The notes under the pieces: generated by a model
Database searches by the model: none
What the model saw: only the letters and a program-made list of their open reading frames with translations
Told to the model about the DNA's origin: nothing
Shown: positions 24,557 through 34,400 of the stretch, one piece after another
Numbering within the stretch: position 1 is the stretch's first letter
How the letters are laid out: each line of letters begins with the position of its first letter
Assembly: GCA_050692195.1 (NCBI GenBank)
Contig: JBOGVA010000087.1
Coordinates: forward strand, 1-34,777
Length of the DNA stretch: 34,777 nt
Reading direction: 5' to 3'
Origin: JBOGVA01 sp050692195
GTDB taxonomy: Bacteria > Actinomycetota > UBA4738
Made by a program: the position numbers and the translations under genes

Positions 24557-25561
24557 ATGACCGGACAGGCCGAACCCGGAGGGACTTTGGTCGCGCGCAG
24601 AGACGCTGAAGACTGGGAGCGCTTCGCTTCCTCCTTCGCCAGGATCGCAGACAACGTCATGCAGGTGATCCAGGGCAAGGCACGGGAGGTCCGGCTTGCC
24701 CTGGCCTGCCTGATCGCCGAGGGACACCTGCTCATCGAGGACGTTCCCGGAGTGGGCAAGACGATGCTGGCGAAGTCGATCGCCCGGTCGATCGACTGCT
24801 CTTTTCGTCGCATCCAGTTCACGCCGGACCTCCTGCCCACCGACGTGACCGGAGTCAACGTCTACAACCAGGAGCGCGGCGACTTCGAGTTCAAGCCGGG
24901 AGCCATCTTCGCCAACATCGTGCTCGGCGACGAGATCAACCGTGCCAGCCCCAAGACCCAATCGGCCCTGCTGGAGAGCATGGAGGAACACCAGGTCACG
25001 GTGGACGGAGCGACGTATCACCTGGGCATCCCGTTCATGGTCATCGCCACGCAGAACCCCATCGAGCACGAGGGAACATATCCGCTGCCCGAGGCCCAGC
25101 TCGACCGGTTCATGATGAGACTGTCCCTGGGCTATCCGAGCCCCGATTCCGAGGCCGGGATCCTGACGACCCACGGCGTGGCCTCGACCCTCGAGGACAT
25201 CTCGGCCGTCACCGATGCCCAGGGGGTGTCTGAGATGGTCATGATGGTCCGGGACGTCCACGTGGACCAGGCGCTCCAGCGCTACATCGTGTCCCTGGCC
25301 GATGCGACCAGGAGGCATCCGGACGTGTACCTGGGTGCCAGTCCGCGGGCGTCGATCATGCTGCTCCGGGCCGCCCGCGCCTTCGCCGCGTGCGACGGCA
25401 GGGACTACGTCATCCCGGACGACGTCAAGGGTCTCGTGGTGTCCGTCCTGGCGCACCGCATGCTGGTCGCACCCGACGCGGCCATGAGCGGCCGGACCCC
25501 CCAGGTCATCCTGCGCGAGATTCTCGACGAGGTTCCCATCCCGGTCCGGGACAGGGCCTGA
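24557..25561 (+). CDS. MoxR-family AAA+ ATPase
   Basis: 334-residue AAA+ ATPase of the MoxR group, chaperone-like proteins that work with VWA or DUF58 partners. The Walker A motif is DVPGVGKTM (62-70), Walker B is VLGDEINRASPKTQSALLE (Asp125-Glu126), and sensor 1 is IATQNPIEHEGTYPLPEAQLDRF. The lid domain follows with SPRASIMLLRAARA. The ATG has GGGGAGGA 6 nt upstream. Its stop overlaps the next start by one base (TGATG), so it is an operon with DUF58 and the TgpA-like gene. Confidence 0.93.
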   Translation: MTGQAEPGGTLVARRDAEDWERFASSFARIADNVMQVIQGKAREVRLALACLIAEGHLLIEDVPGVGKTMLAKSIARSIDCSFRRIQFTPDLLPTDVTGVNVYNQERGDFEFKPGAIFANIVLGDEINRASPKTQSALLESMEEHQVTVDGATYHLGIPFMVIATQNPIEHEGTYPLPEAQLDRFMMRLSLGYPSPDSEAGILTTHGVASTLEDISAVTDAQGVSEMVMMVRDVHVDQALQRYIVSLADATRRHPDVYLGASPRASIMLLRAARAFAACDGRDYVIPDDVKGLVVSVLAHRMLVAPDAAMSGRTPQVILREILDEVPIPVRDRA

Positions 25562-26805
25562 TGCCGACCCAACGAGGGTGGACGGCGCTCGCCGCCGGCC
25601 TCTCACTCTGGATCGCCGGTCAGCTGGCGGGTTCGGAGGACCTGCACATGGTGGCTGTGGGCATCACCGCGCTTCCGGTCCTCGCCGCCCTGTTCGTCCG
25701 GTGGAATCGCATCCGCCTCGGCATCCACCGTCATCTCTCGGCCGGGCGGGTTTTCCCCGGGACCAGAGTCGCCGTGACCCTCACCGTGGAGAATCGAGGT
25801 GCCACCACGGCCCCGTTCCTTCTACTGGAGGACGGTCTGCCTCCCTCTCTTGGACGGCCGGCCCGGCTCGTCGTCAGCGGGATTCCCGGACGAAACGAAC
25901 AGACCGTCTCGTACTCCATGGTCGCCCGGCACCGAGGACGCTACTCGGTGGGGCCGCTGGCGATCTCCATCAACGATCCGTTCGGTCTGGCCCGCATCCG
26001 CATGCAGGATCCGGCCACCAACGACCTGGTCGTCTACCCATCGGTCGAGGAGATCGAGCCGTGGAGGCTGGGGATCCGGGGCGCGGGGGCCGGAGACTCC
26101 ACGGTGCGACAGCTCTTCCGATCGGCCGCGGAGTTCTACACGATGCGCGAGTACGTCACCGGGGACGACCTTCGACGCATCCACTGGCCGAGCGTGGCTC
26201 GCACCGGGCACCTGATGATCAGGCAAGACGAATCGGCTCGCCGGTCGGTCGCCACGGTCTTCCTGGACAACCGAAGCCTGGCCCTCGGCCCGAACGGATC
26301 CCCTGGATTCGAGCGGGCCGTCTCCGTGACCGCCTCGGTCGGCCGGGCCCTGTTCCGGGGTGGGTTCATGGTCCATTTGCTCACCGTCGATTCGCCCGTC
26401 GCGCTGATGAACGAGTCGATGCTGCTGGACACGCTGGCCGGAGCCAGCCCCGTGCGGACCCGGGGGATGGCCGAGGCGCTGGTAACGCTGCGGTCGGCCG
26501 GACGGGGTGACACCAGCCTGGTGATGGTGGGGTCCCCGCCATCGGAGGCGGAGGTCTCCTCCATCGCCCGCATGGCCACCGGGTTCGCCCGAAGACTGGC
26601 CATCTTCGTGTATCCGATCAACCCCGCCGAGGTGACGCCGCCGGCGGCAGCCGAGCTGCACGCCCGGGCCCTGGGGGCCCGGGCGACCCTTCGGCACGCG
26701 GGTTGGGACGTTGTCATCGTCGAGCCGGAAGAGAGGCTTGTCGACGCATGGGAAACGAGCATGAGGCCGCGAGGCCTCCGCCCAGCCGGGCTCTCCTCCT
26801 CGTAG
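25561..26805 (+). CDS. DUF58 protein (MoxR partner)
   Basis: 414-residue membrane-anchored protein. Two short hydrophobic segments at about 10-25 and 30-46 precede an exported-type beta region (VAVTLTVENRGATTAPF, RHRGRYSVGPLAISINDPFGL). The DUF58 signature is REYVTGDDLRRIHWPSVARTGHLMIRQDE, followed by a VWA-like C-terminal domain (VFLDNRSL). It starts at the ATG that overlaps the moxR stop. The function is unknown; the moxR-DUF58-transglutaminase set is recurrent in bacteria and is suspected to act on the envelope. Confidence 0.9.
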   Translation: MPTQRGWTALAAGLSLWIAGQLAGSEDLHMVAVGITALPVLAALFVRWNRIRLGIHRHLSAGRVFPGTRVAVTLTVENRGATTAPFLLLEDGLPPSLGRPARLVVSGIPGRNEQTVSYSMVARHRGRYSVGPLAISINDPFGLARIRMQDPATNDLVVYPSVEEIEPWRLGIRGAGAGDSTVRQLFRSAAEFYTMREYVTGDDLRRIHWPSVARTGHLMIRQDESARRSVATVFLDNRSLALGPNGSPGFERAVSVTASVGRALFRGGFMVHLLTVDSPVALMNESMLLDTLAGASPVRTRGMAEALVTLRSAGRGDTSLVMVGSPPSEAEVSSIARMATGFARRLAIFVYPINPAEVTPPAAAELHARALGARATLRHAGWDVVIVEPEERLVDAWETSMRPRGLRPAGLSSS

Positions 26806-29069
26806 CCCTGGTCTGGCTCGCCGTGATCGTGGCGGCGGCGTTCGGCCGTGTGTTCGCCGGGTCGGGGACGGCAGCCCGCCTGGCCCTGGCGGCGGGTCTC
26901 TCGGTTCTCCTCGCCGGAGCGCTGGAGCGACGGCACGTGTTGCTGGCCACCGCGGCGAGTGCCGCGGGACTGGCGGTCGCCATCGGGATCATGATCTTCC
27001 CCGAGACCACCTGGTACCGCCTCCCCACCGCCGCCACCGTCCGGGCCGTCGTGCGCTCCTGGGATGCGGTGGGGAGGATAGCGGCGTCCGAGTCGGCCCC
27101 CGCCCTCCCGCTCAACCCTCTGGTCCTCGCCGCCCTGACCGCGGTGTGGGCCGCGGCCTTCTCCTCGCATGCGCTTGCCGCCAGAGCCGGCAGCCCGTTC
27201 CTGGCCATCGTCCCTCAAGCGGTGCTGCTCGGCTTCGCCGGCCTGATCATGGGGGACGGACCACGTCCGATCTACGTGGCTCCCTTCCTGCTCGCCGCGC
27301 TGATGGTGCTGTTCGCCGACGGCCTTCGGCGGGTCGGCCGGTGGGGGCCCGTCGCGATCTGGCACGGACGCCGTGGCTCGAGGTTCGCCGCGGCAGCCAC
27401 CGGCCGGGGAGCCCGGCGGCTCGCCGTGGCCTGCCTGGGACTCGCGTTGTTCGTGCCCGGGATCCTCCCCGGTTTCCACTCCGCCGGCTTGGTCGACGTG
27501 CGTGGCGATGAGTACCCCCTCCGCGTGTCCATCGATCCCATCGTGGACATCCGGCCCCGGTTGCTCCGGCAGCCGGCGGTCACCCTCTTCAACGTGCGGA
27601 GCGACGAGGGCGCGTACTGGCGGTTCCTGGCGCTCGACACTTTCGACGGCCGAAGGTGGATCTCCACCGACCTGGCCGGCCGGGAAGGCGTGGTGGTCCG
27701 AACGGGGCCCCTCAGGTCTTCGCAGGCGAGCGCTGGACGGCCTGAGGTCCGGCGGCTCGACCAGGAAGTCCGGATCGATCGCCTGTCGCAGCCCTGGCTT
27801 CCGGTGGCGTTCGACCCGGTCGAGGTCCGAGCGCTGGACGAGACCGTCCGCTACGACCGTCGGTCGAGCCTGCTCGTCTCCCCGAACGGAACCCAGCCCG
27901 GCTTCTCGTACTCAGTGGTCTCGGAGTCCGTCTCCCCATCCTCGAGCGATCTCGACGCCGCGCGGCTGGCAGACCTGGTCGGGGCGTCCCCCTATCTGCG
28001 GCTCCCTCCCGGCATGCCCGTCGAGATCTCGTCGATCGCCCACCAGCTGACGATCGACCAGCCCACCATGTATCGAAAGGTCATGGCGGTCCAGCAGTAC
28101 CTGCGGACCTTCCGCTACGACGAGCAGGTGGCCGCTGGCCACGACGTGAACGAAATCGTCCACTTCCTCACCGTGTCGAAGGCCGGGTACTGCGAGCAGT
28201 TCGCGGGCACCATGGCCGTGCTCCTCCGAGCGGTGGGGATCCCGGCCAGGGTCGCCGTGGGGTTCGCGCCGGGAGTGATGCGAAACGGCGAGTGGCGCGT
28301 GACCACCAGGGAAGCCCACGCCTGGGTGGAGGTGCTCTTCCCCGAGTACGGCTGGCTGGCCTTCGAGCCCACTCCGAGCCGCTACAACCCCCGGGCAACC
28401 TCCTACGCCCTCGTCCAGAGGAGCCTCGGCCCGTCCCGGCCGGACAGCCGGCAAAGGGACTGCTTGGTGAGCGTGAGGCGGGGACCGGGTCCTGCCCTTC
28501 TGGAGTGCGACCCCACGGAGACCGTCGGCGGGCCGCCCGGACCCATACGCCCGATCCCGACGGCCCTCCCCCGCGATGCCGTCAGCAGGCTTGGGGGCGG
28601 TGTTCCGGCGGCGGCCGGGCGACGCTGGCGGGATCTGGCGGTTCCCGGGGCGGCCGCCCTGGTGGTCCTCCTGGCCCTGGCGGTTCCCGGTTCCAAGCTC
28701 GCCCGGCGCCGGCTGGCCCTGGCGAGGGCCAGGACTCCGCGTCAGCGGGTCCTTGCCGCGTACCGGGTCGTCGCCGACCGGGCCGCGGACCTGGGCCTGG
28801 CCCGGCGGTCGTCCGAGACGCTCTGGGAATACCGGACCAGGCTGAAGGAGCGGGTGCGCTCTCTGGACGGCGACCTCGACGGCTTGGCCCGGATGGCCGG
28901 GCAGGCCGCCTACTCGGAGGGGGGCGTGTCCGCCGACCAGGCTCGCCGGTCGATGGCTGCGGCACGCAGCGCCACGCGGCAGCTGACCCGGTCTGCAGGG
29001 ACGCCGAGGCGTCTGGCGGGTTGGTTCCGTGTCGACCGCTCGTTCCTCAAGCGCTGGGCGGTCGGCTGA
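26748..29069 (+). CDS. TgpA-like membrane transglutaminase (DUF3488-TGc-DUF4129)
   Basis: 773-residue polytopic membrane protein. About six N-terminal spans (DUF3488/TgpA_N), a large extracytoplasmic part with a papain-like transglutaminase core, one later span near residue 640 and a cytoplasmic DUF4129-type domain with LWEYRTRLKER. The catalytic Cys482 is in GYCEQFAGTMAVLLRAVGIPAR and His524 in EAHAWVEV; the third site is Glu540 in AFEPTPS where Asp is usual in the superfamily. ATG 26748 overlaps the DUF58 gene by 58 nt; the frame opens 45 nt earlier, but that part looks like a shadow. Likely acts on wall or surface proteins; substrate unknown. Confidence 0.88.
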   Translation: MGNEHEAARPPPSRALLLVALVWLAVIVAAAFGRVFAGSGTAARLALAAGLSVLLAGALERRHVLLATAASAAGLAVAIGIMIFPETTWYRLPTAATVRAVVRSWDAVGRIAASESAPALPLNPLVLAALTAVWAAAFSSHALAARAGSPFLAIVPQAVLLGFAGLIMGDGPRPIYVAPFLLAALMVLFADGLRRVGRWGPVAIWHGRRGSRFAAAATGRGARRLAVACLGLALFVPGILPGFHSAGLVDVRGDEYPLRVSIDPIVDIRPRLLRQPAVTLFNVRSDEGAYWRFLALDTFDGRRWISTDLAGREGVVVRTGPLRSSQASAGRPEVRRLDQEVRIDRLSQPWLPVAFDPVEVRALDETVRYDRRSSLLVSPNGTQPGFSYSVVSESVSPSSSDLDAARLADLVGASPYLRLPPGMPVEISSIAHQLTIDQPTMYRKVMAVQQYLRTFRYDEQVAAGHDVNEIVHFLTVSKAGYCEQFAGTMAVLLRAVGIPARVAVGFAPGVMRNGEWRVTTREAHAWVEVLFPEYGWLAFEPTPSRYNPRATSYALVQRSLGPSRPDSRQRDCLVSVRRGPGPALLECDPTETVGGPPGPIRPIPTALPRDAVSRLGGGVPAAAGRRWRDLAVPGAAALVVLLALAVPGSKLARRRLALARARTPRQRVLAAYRVVADRAADLGLARRSSETLWEYRTRLKERVRSLDGDLDGLARMAGQAAYSEGGVSADQARRSMAAARSATRQLTRSAGTPRRLAGWFRVDRSFLKRWAVG

Positions 29070-29084
29070 AGCTGCTCTTCCCCT

Positions 29085-29567
29085 CTAGACGCCCAGCCGG
29101 GCCTCGCGAGTGGCGTCTTTGAGCGCCCTCAGGAACTGGTCTCGATCCCGGCGGAACTCCGACACGTTGTCCGAAACCTGGCGAGCGACCTCGTCGATCG
29201 CCACGAAGAAGGCCATCTGCCCCTGACGCAGGGCGTCGAGAACCTCGCCCTCTCGGCGCACGACCTTGAAGATCGATTTGCCGTCGGTCACCAGCTTGAC
29301 CTCGGCCAGGTGGTCCCCCAGGCCCGCCTTCTTGTTCAGGTATTCCCATGCGCGGCGCACCCTCTGCAGAGACATCCCTCCGTCGAGAAGGGACTTCACC
29401 ACTTTCAGCGCTACCAGGTCACGGAAGGAGTACATGCGGGGTACCCCCGGCCGACCGCCCGTCTGCTGCACGGACGGTCGGACCAGGCCGATCTGGTCCC
29501 AGTAGCGAAGCTGTCGGGCGGTACATCCCGTGAAACGTGATGCTTGATGAGCGGTGAAACCCTCCAA
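29085..29567 (-). CDS. MerR-family transcriptional regulator
   Basis: 160-residue regulator. The N-terminal winged helix-turn-helix (about 3-70) reads TAHQASRFTGCTARQLRYWDQIGLVRPS and MYSFRDLVALKVVKSLLDGGMS. The C-terminal half is helical, with no metal-binding Cys cluster, so the ligand is not a typical MerR metal. The TTG start at 29567 has GAGGAG 5 nt upstream. It is convergent with the TgpA-like gene, with only 15 bp between them, and downstream of the DUF3040 gene. The target is unknown. Confidence 0.85.
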   Translation of the reverse strand: MEGFTAHQASRFTGCTARQLRYWDQIGLVRPSVQQTGGRPGVPRMYSFRDLVALKVVKSLLDGGMSLQRVRRAWEYLNKKAGLGDHLAEVKLVTDGKSIFKVVRREGEVLDALRQGQMAFFVAIDEVARQVSDNVSEFRRDRDQFLRALKDATREARLGV

Positions 29568-29747
29568 GGCCGCTCCTCGCTTCGTCGGCTCGGCGCCGGT
29601 AGCCGCCCCAAGAGGAGCAGGCAGACCGGAGGGGAAGACGGGTGATGTTTTAGAACAGGCGAGAGGCCGGATGCAAGGCGACCGCGCGAGCAGCGCGAAT
29701 GAGAGGCGAAACCGGCTGAAGTGACGCGATCGGCCGGCCCGCTGCGA
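29568..29747. other. 180-bp gap before the MerR gene
   Basis: No gene seen. On the minus strand TTGCAT followed after 16 bp by TCTAAA could serve as a weak promoter for the MerR gene. Near 29728-29760 an imperfect direct repeat GCGATCGGCCGG / GCGATCAGCCGG crosses the end of the DUF3040 gene. Confidence 0.3.
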
Positions 29748-30113
29748 TCAGCCGGGGCCTCGCCGCTTGCGCAACCGCTCCGCCAATCGGGCAAGAGCCG
29801 CGGTTACCGACAGGCCTCCTCGTTCCCCGTGCGTGCGGAGTTGATCTCGGCCGATGCGCTTCAAGTACTGGTAGACGAAGAGTCCCGACGTCAGCATGAG
29901 GACGAAGCCGGCCACCGCGAACCACGTGCTGGCCACGAACATGAGCAACAGGATGAAGCCGATGACGAACCCAACCAGGCCCCACCGGATCCTCCGGAGC
30001 GCATGCGAAGCCACGCTGGCCTTGGTGACGGATTCGACCAGCCGGGGGTCTTCCTCGGCAAGCCGTTTCTCGATCTCTTCAAGGATTCGTTGCTCTTGTG
30101 GCGTGAGAGGCAT
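29748..30113 (-). CDS. DUF3040 family membrane protein
   Basis: 121-residue protein of a family almost confined to Actinomycetota. The N-terminus MPLTPQEQRILEEIEKRLAEEDPRLV is the family signature, followed by two membrane spans (about 44-63 and 66-85) and a basic cytoplasmic tail. Function unknown. ATG 30113 has GAGGG 6 nt upstream and a perfect TATAAT about 26 bp upstream. Confidence 0.9.
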   Translation of the reverse strand: MPLTPQEQRILEEIEKRLAEEDPRLVESVTKASVASHALRRIRWGLVGFVIGFILLLMFVASTWFAVAGFVLMLTSGLFVYQYLKRIGRDQLRTHGERGGLSVTAALARLAERLRKRRGPG

Positions 30114-30139
30114 TGATTTCCCTCGGGAGCCCTCGGTCC

Positions 30140-30145
30140 ATTATA
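30140..30145 (-). promoter_or_regulatory. -10 element for the DUF3040 gene
   Basis: TATAAT on the minus strand is a perfect -10 match in a GC-rich genome, 26 bp before the ATG and just after the dinB stop. The -35 region (TAGTGG at 17-bp spacing) is weak. Confidence 0.5.
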
Positions 30146-30169
30146 TGAACGGAGTCCAGCATCCACTAT

Positions 30170-31456
30170 CTACGTCCGTCGGCGGCGTTCGAGGAGCGTC
30201 GCAGGAGTCGCGGCGCCCCGTCCGAACCTGGCCTCGATCCGGTCCAGGGCTCGCTCCGCCTCGTGCCACCTCCCCTCCCGAACCAGGGCGACCTGCTCGG
30301 CTCCCGCCGGCTGAAGTCCCGTGGCCGCCACTCCGATCAGGCGGAACCTCCGCCGGCCGGGGGGGAGCCGGAGCAGGAGCTCTCCCGCCACCCGGAAGAT
30401 GTCTGCCCCCAGATCGGTGGGTGCGGACAGCGTGCGGGAGCGAGTGAGCGTGGCGAAGCTGGGGAGGCGGAGCTTCAAGGTGACGGTCCGCGCCCGATAG
30501 CCCTCGGCGCGGAGACGAGACCCCACGCGGTGAGAGAGAGCCAGGACCTCACGAAGGATCTCCCGTTCGTCGTCGAGGTCTCGCGGATAGGTTTCCTCGT
30601 GGCTCACGGATTTCGGAGGCTCGAATGGGACGACGGGCCGCTCGTCCCTTCCCCAGGACAGTTCCAGGAGTGTCCTGGCCTGAGCGTCGCCAAGGACCCG
30701 CTCGACGATCGCGACGGGGGTCCGGGCCAGCTCTCCGACCGTGCGGATGCCGAGCCGCCCGAGCGTCTCGGCGGTCTTCTCCCCGATGCCCCACAGCGCC
30801 CCGACCGGAAGCTGGTGAAGGAAGCCGGCCACCTCGGCTGTGGAGACCACCAGCATTCCGTCTGGCTTGGCGCGTACGGACGCCAGCTTGGCCAGGAGCT
30901 TGCTCGGCCCCACGCCGACCGACGCGGTCAGAGCGAGTTCGCTCCGGATGGATTCCCGGAGCCGCGACGCGATCTGGGGCGGCGAACCGAACAGCAATCC
31001 CGCCCCGGAGACGTCGAGGAACGCCTCGTCCAGGGAGAGGGGCTCCACCAGCGGCGTGACCGAGAGGAGGATCTCCCGGAACCGGTTCGAGTACGCGCGA
31101 TAGGCGTCGAAGTCCGGAGCGATGAACACGACGTCCGGACACAGGCGACGGGCTCGGACGCTCGGCATCGCCGAATGGAGACCGCGGGCGCGAGCCTGGT
31201 ACGAGGCGGACATCACCACACCCCTGGGTCCGCCACCGCCCACCACCACGGGCTTTCCCTGTAAGGAGGGATCCTTCAGGACCTCCACCGATGCGTAGAA
31301 GGAATCCAGGTCGACGTGAAGGATCGGCTCGGGAGGCCGGGTCACGTCCGGGCCCGTGCCGCAGGTCTTGCGCTCGGTGCGGGTCGGTCCTGGTGGTTCG
31401 TCATTCAGCCCCCGAAAGCCATCGTTGTCAGCGGCCGGCGGATCCCCCGCTCGCAT
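30170..31456 (-). CDS. dinB: DNA polymerase IV (Y-family, DinB)
   Basis: 428-residue translesion polymerase at the longest start. Catalytic acids are intact: Asp49 in ILHVDLDSFYASVE and Asp143-Glu144 in SLDEAFLDVSG, with Tyr54 at the steric gate, so it is a real polymerase rather than a dead ImuB. The thumb HhH motif is LWGIGEKTAETLGRLGIRTVGEL and the little finger domain follows. The C-terminal clamp-binding site is weak (EQVALV in place of QLxLF). The longest start, ATG 31456, overlaps dnaE2 by 29 nt; GTG 31345 is a likely alternative, so the first 37 residues are doubtful. Confidence 0.92.
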   Translation of the reverse strand: MRAGDPPAADNDGFRGLNDEPPGPTRTERKTCGTGPDVTRPPEPILHVDLDSFYASVEVLKDPSLQGKPVVVGGGGPRGVVMSASYQARARGLHSAMPSVRARRLCPDVVFIAPDFDAYRAYSNRFREILLSVTPLVEPLSLDEAFLDVSGAGLLFGSPPQIASRLRESIRSELALTASVGVGPSKLLAKLASVRAKPDGMLVVSTAEVAGFLHQLPVGALWGIGEKTAETLGRLGIRTVGELARTPVAIVERVLGDAQARTLLELSWGRDERPVVPFEPPKSVSHEETYPRDLDDEREILREVLALSHRVGSRLRAEGYRARTVTLKLRLPSFATLTRSRTLSAPTDLGADIFRVAGELLLRLPPGRRRFRLIGVAATGLQPAGAEQVALVREGRWHEAERALDRIEARFGRGAATPATLLERRRRT

Positions 31457-34400
31457 GCCATAGCTTGCGGGTGGGTGCGGCGGCGGGAAATGAGCCGGGA
31501 GGGATCGTCTGGCCGGCCTCCTTTGCCAAGGCCTCCTCCAACCGTCCCTGGCGCCGCGCCGCGTTCAGCTCGGCCAGGTCCCAGACCTGCTCGGCGATGA
31601 TACTCGCGCCCCTCACCCCGGTCCGCCGGAGCCGCCCCCAGACAGCCAGGAGGAAACCGTGGAAGACCGTTCGGGCGCACCAGGGCTGGACCCGCTCGAA
31701 CACCGTGACGTCGGCGAGCCCCGTGCCGTCGTCGAGGGTGATGAAGATGATGCGCTGTCCGCTTCGGACGGCGGGCGTCTGGGACGCCACCTTCACGCCG
31801 GCCACCATGACCCACTGGTCTCCCCGAAGATCACCCAGGTCCCCCGCCGGGACCACCCCGAGGTCCTCGAGCAACGGCTGGAAGAACGTGACGAGGTGAC
31901 GGGAGGCATCCAGCCCCATCACCTCGAGCTCCGCGCGGACCCGTTCGGCGCTGGAGTATTCCCGGAGCCCCCCGAATGAGGATTCCCTCAGAGGAAGCGT
32001 CGCCTGCTCTCCCTCGCTGGGCGCGTCCGCCACCATCGCCAGGAACAGCCGGTCCCGTCGTGAGGAGGAGCCTGCCGGCCCGTCGGGCAGACCATCGAAC
32101 CCTCCGGCATGTGCCAGCGCCTCGGCCACCGGCCGGGAGAGGCTGGTCCGTCGCAGGACGTCGTTCACGTCCGTGAATGGCCGATCCGCCCTGGCCTGGA
32201 GGATCGACCGGATCTCCGCGTCCGAGATCCCGGCCACGTCCTTCAGCCCCAGTCGGATACCGAATGGCCCGTCGCCGCCGCCCGATACCTCGACCGTGTA
32301 GTCGGGCTCGCTGGCGTTGACGTCGAGCGGCAGGAGGGCGATGCCACGACGGCGGGCGTCGTCCAGGATCAGCCGGCGGGGATACATCCCCGGCTCGTGG
32401 GTGAGCACGCCGGCGAGGAAGTGCGCCGGATAGTTCGCCTTGAGCCAGGCAGATTGGTAGGTGGGAACGGCGAAGGCGGCGGCGTGCGCCTTGCAGAACC
32501 CGAACGAGGCGAACTGGATGACCTTGCTCCAGATCAGCTCGGCTGTCCCTTCGCCGACGCCGTTCGACTTCGCCCGCCGGATGAACTCCGGGTGGATGGC
32601 GTCGACCTCCTCGTCGTCGGCCAGATGTCTCCGGATGCGGTCCGCCTCGGCCAGGTCGTAGCCGGCGACGCCCTGGAGCACCTTCATGACCTGTTCGTGG
32701 TAGACGACCACGCCGTGGCTCTCCTCGAGAGCCGGCCGCAGGCGCGGGTGGAGGTAGGAGACGGGCTCCCGGTCGTTCCGGCGGTTGAGGAAGGGCGTGA
32801 TCATGTCCGACTTCACCGGCCCCGGGCGGAACAGCGAGATGTCGATGATGAGGTCGGCCCACTCGGTGGGCTGGAACTTCTGGAGCAGCTCGCGCTGCCC
32901 GGGACTCTCGATCTGAAAGCACCCCAGCGTGTCCGAGGCCCGGATCAGCTCGAACGTCGCCGGGTCGCGCACCGGGATCCGGTCCAGGTCGATCTTCTCC
33001 CCCGTCGTCCGGGCGATCTCGTCGAGGGCGTGGCTCATGGCCGAGAGCATCCGGACCCCCAGGATGTCCAGCTTGAGCAGGCCGAGCAGCTCGACGTCGT
33101 CCTTGTCGGCCTGCACCATCCGGTAGCCCTCATACGACCGTTCCAGCGGAACCCTCCCGGGCAGGTCCCGGCCGGACAGGACGACTCCCGAGGGATGGAG
33201 GGCGAGATGCCTGGGGAACCCGTTCAGCCGCTCAACCACCCGGAACAGCAGGTCGAGCTGTCCCGCGTCCAGGTTCGTTCCCCGCAGCTCGGGGAGCTGG
33301 GCCATGGCTTCCCTGACGTGGTGGGCTCCGATGTGGGGGAAGGCCTTGGCCACAACGTCGACCTCGCCTTCCGGGAGACCCAAGGCCTTTCCCACCTCGC
33401 GGATGGCGCCCCTCGCCCGGTAGGTGTCGATCATCGTCACGCAGGCGCACCGGTCCTCGCCGTACCGGCTGAGAATGGCGTCGTACACGTCCTTCCGTCG
33501 CGCCGATTCCACGTCGACGTCGATGTCCGGCAGCTCGTTACGCAGGGGATTGATGAACCGCTCGAACAGCAGCCCGTGGCGGATCGGGTCCACGTCCGAG
33601 ATGCGGGTCAGGTAGCACACCAGCGATCCCGCCGCAGACCCCCGGCAGGCGGTGCGGATCCCCATGGCCCTGATGTCGTCGACGATGTCGGCGACGGTCA
33701 GGAAATATGCGGCGTACCCCATGACCTGGATCTGGGCCAGCTCGTGGTCCAAGCGGTCCCGGACCTCACGGGTCGGCCGCATCCCCCGATCCTCGAGTCC
33801 TCGCCAGCACCGCTCGGCCAGCACCGAGCCGGCGCTCCGCCCGGCGGGAGTGGGAAACGACGGGAAGTGGACCTGCCCCAGGCCGAGGTCGAACTCGCAC
33901 GCCTCCGCGATCTGGAGCGTCCGGTCGCACAGCTCCGGCGCCCGGTCGAAGAGCGCCCGCATCTGGCGCGCCGGCTTGAGGTAGCCCTCTGTGTTGCGCT
34001 TGGAGACGTGATGCTCGGCGAGGGGCACTATCTCCCGCATGCACTCCAGGACGTCGGCGATGAAGGCGTCCTCCGGCACGAGGTAGCGCACGCCGTTCGT
34101 CGACACGGCCGGCAGCCCGGCTCGAGTGGCCAGGGAGAGCATCCGGCGGACCTCGGTCGCGCTGTCCCGCTCCAGCCGGTGCTGTACCTCCACGAAGAGG
34201 TCGCCCCTTCCGAACGCCTCCCGGAACGGCCGAAGCGCAGCCAGGGCGGCATCCGGTCGACCGGCCACGGCCAGCGAACCCGATTCCGACTCCGGGCCCA
34301 GCAGGCCGATCAGCCCCTCGGCCCGTTCGCAGACCTGTCCAGCGGTGAGCGCGGGGTCGCCCCGCTCCCCCGTCATGTGCTCGGTGGTGATCAGCCGGCA

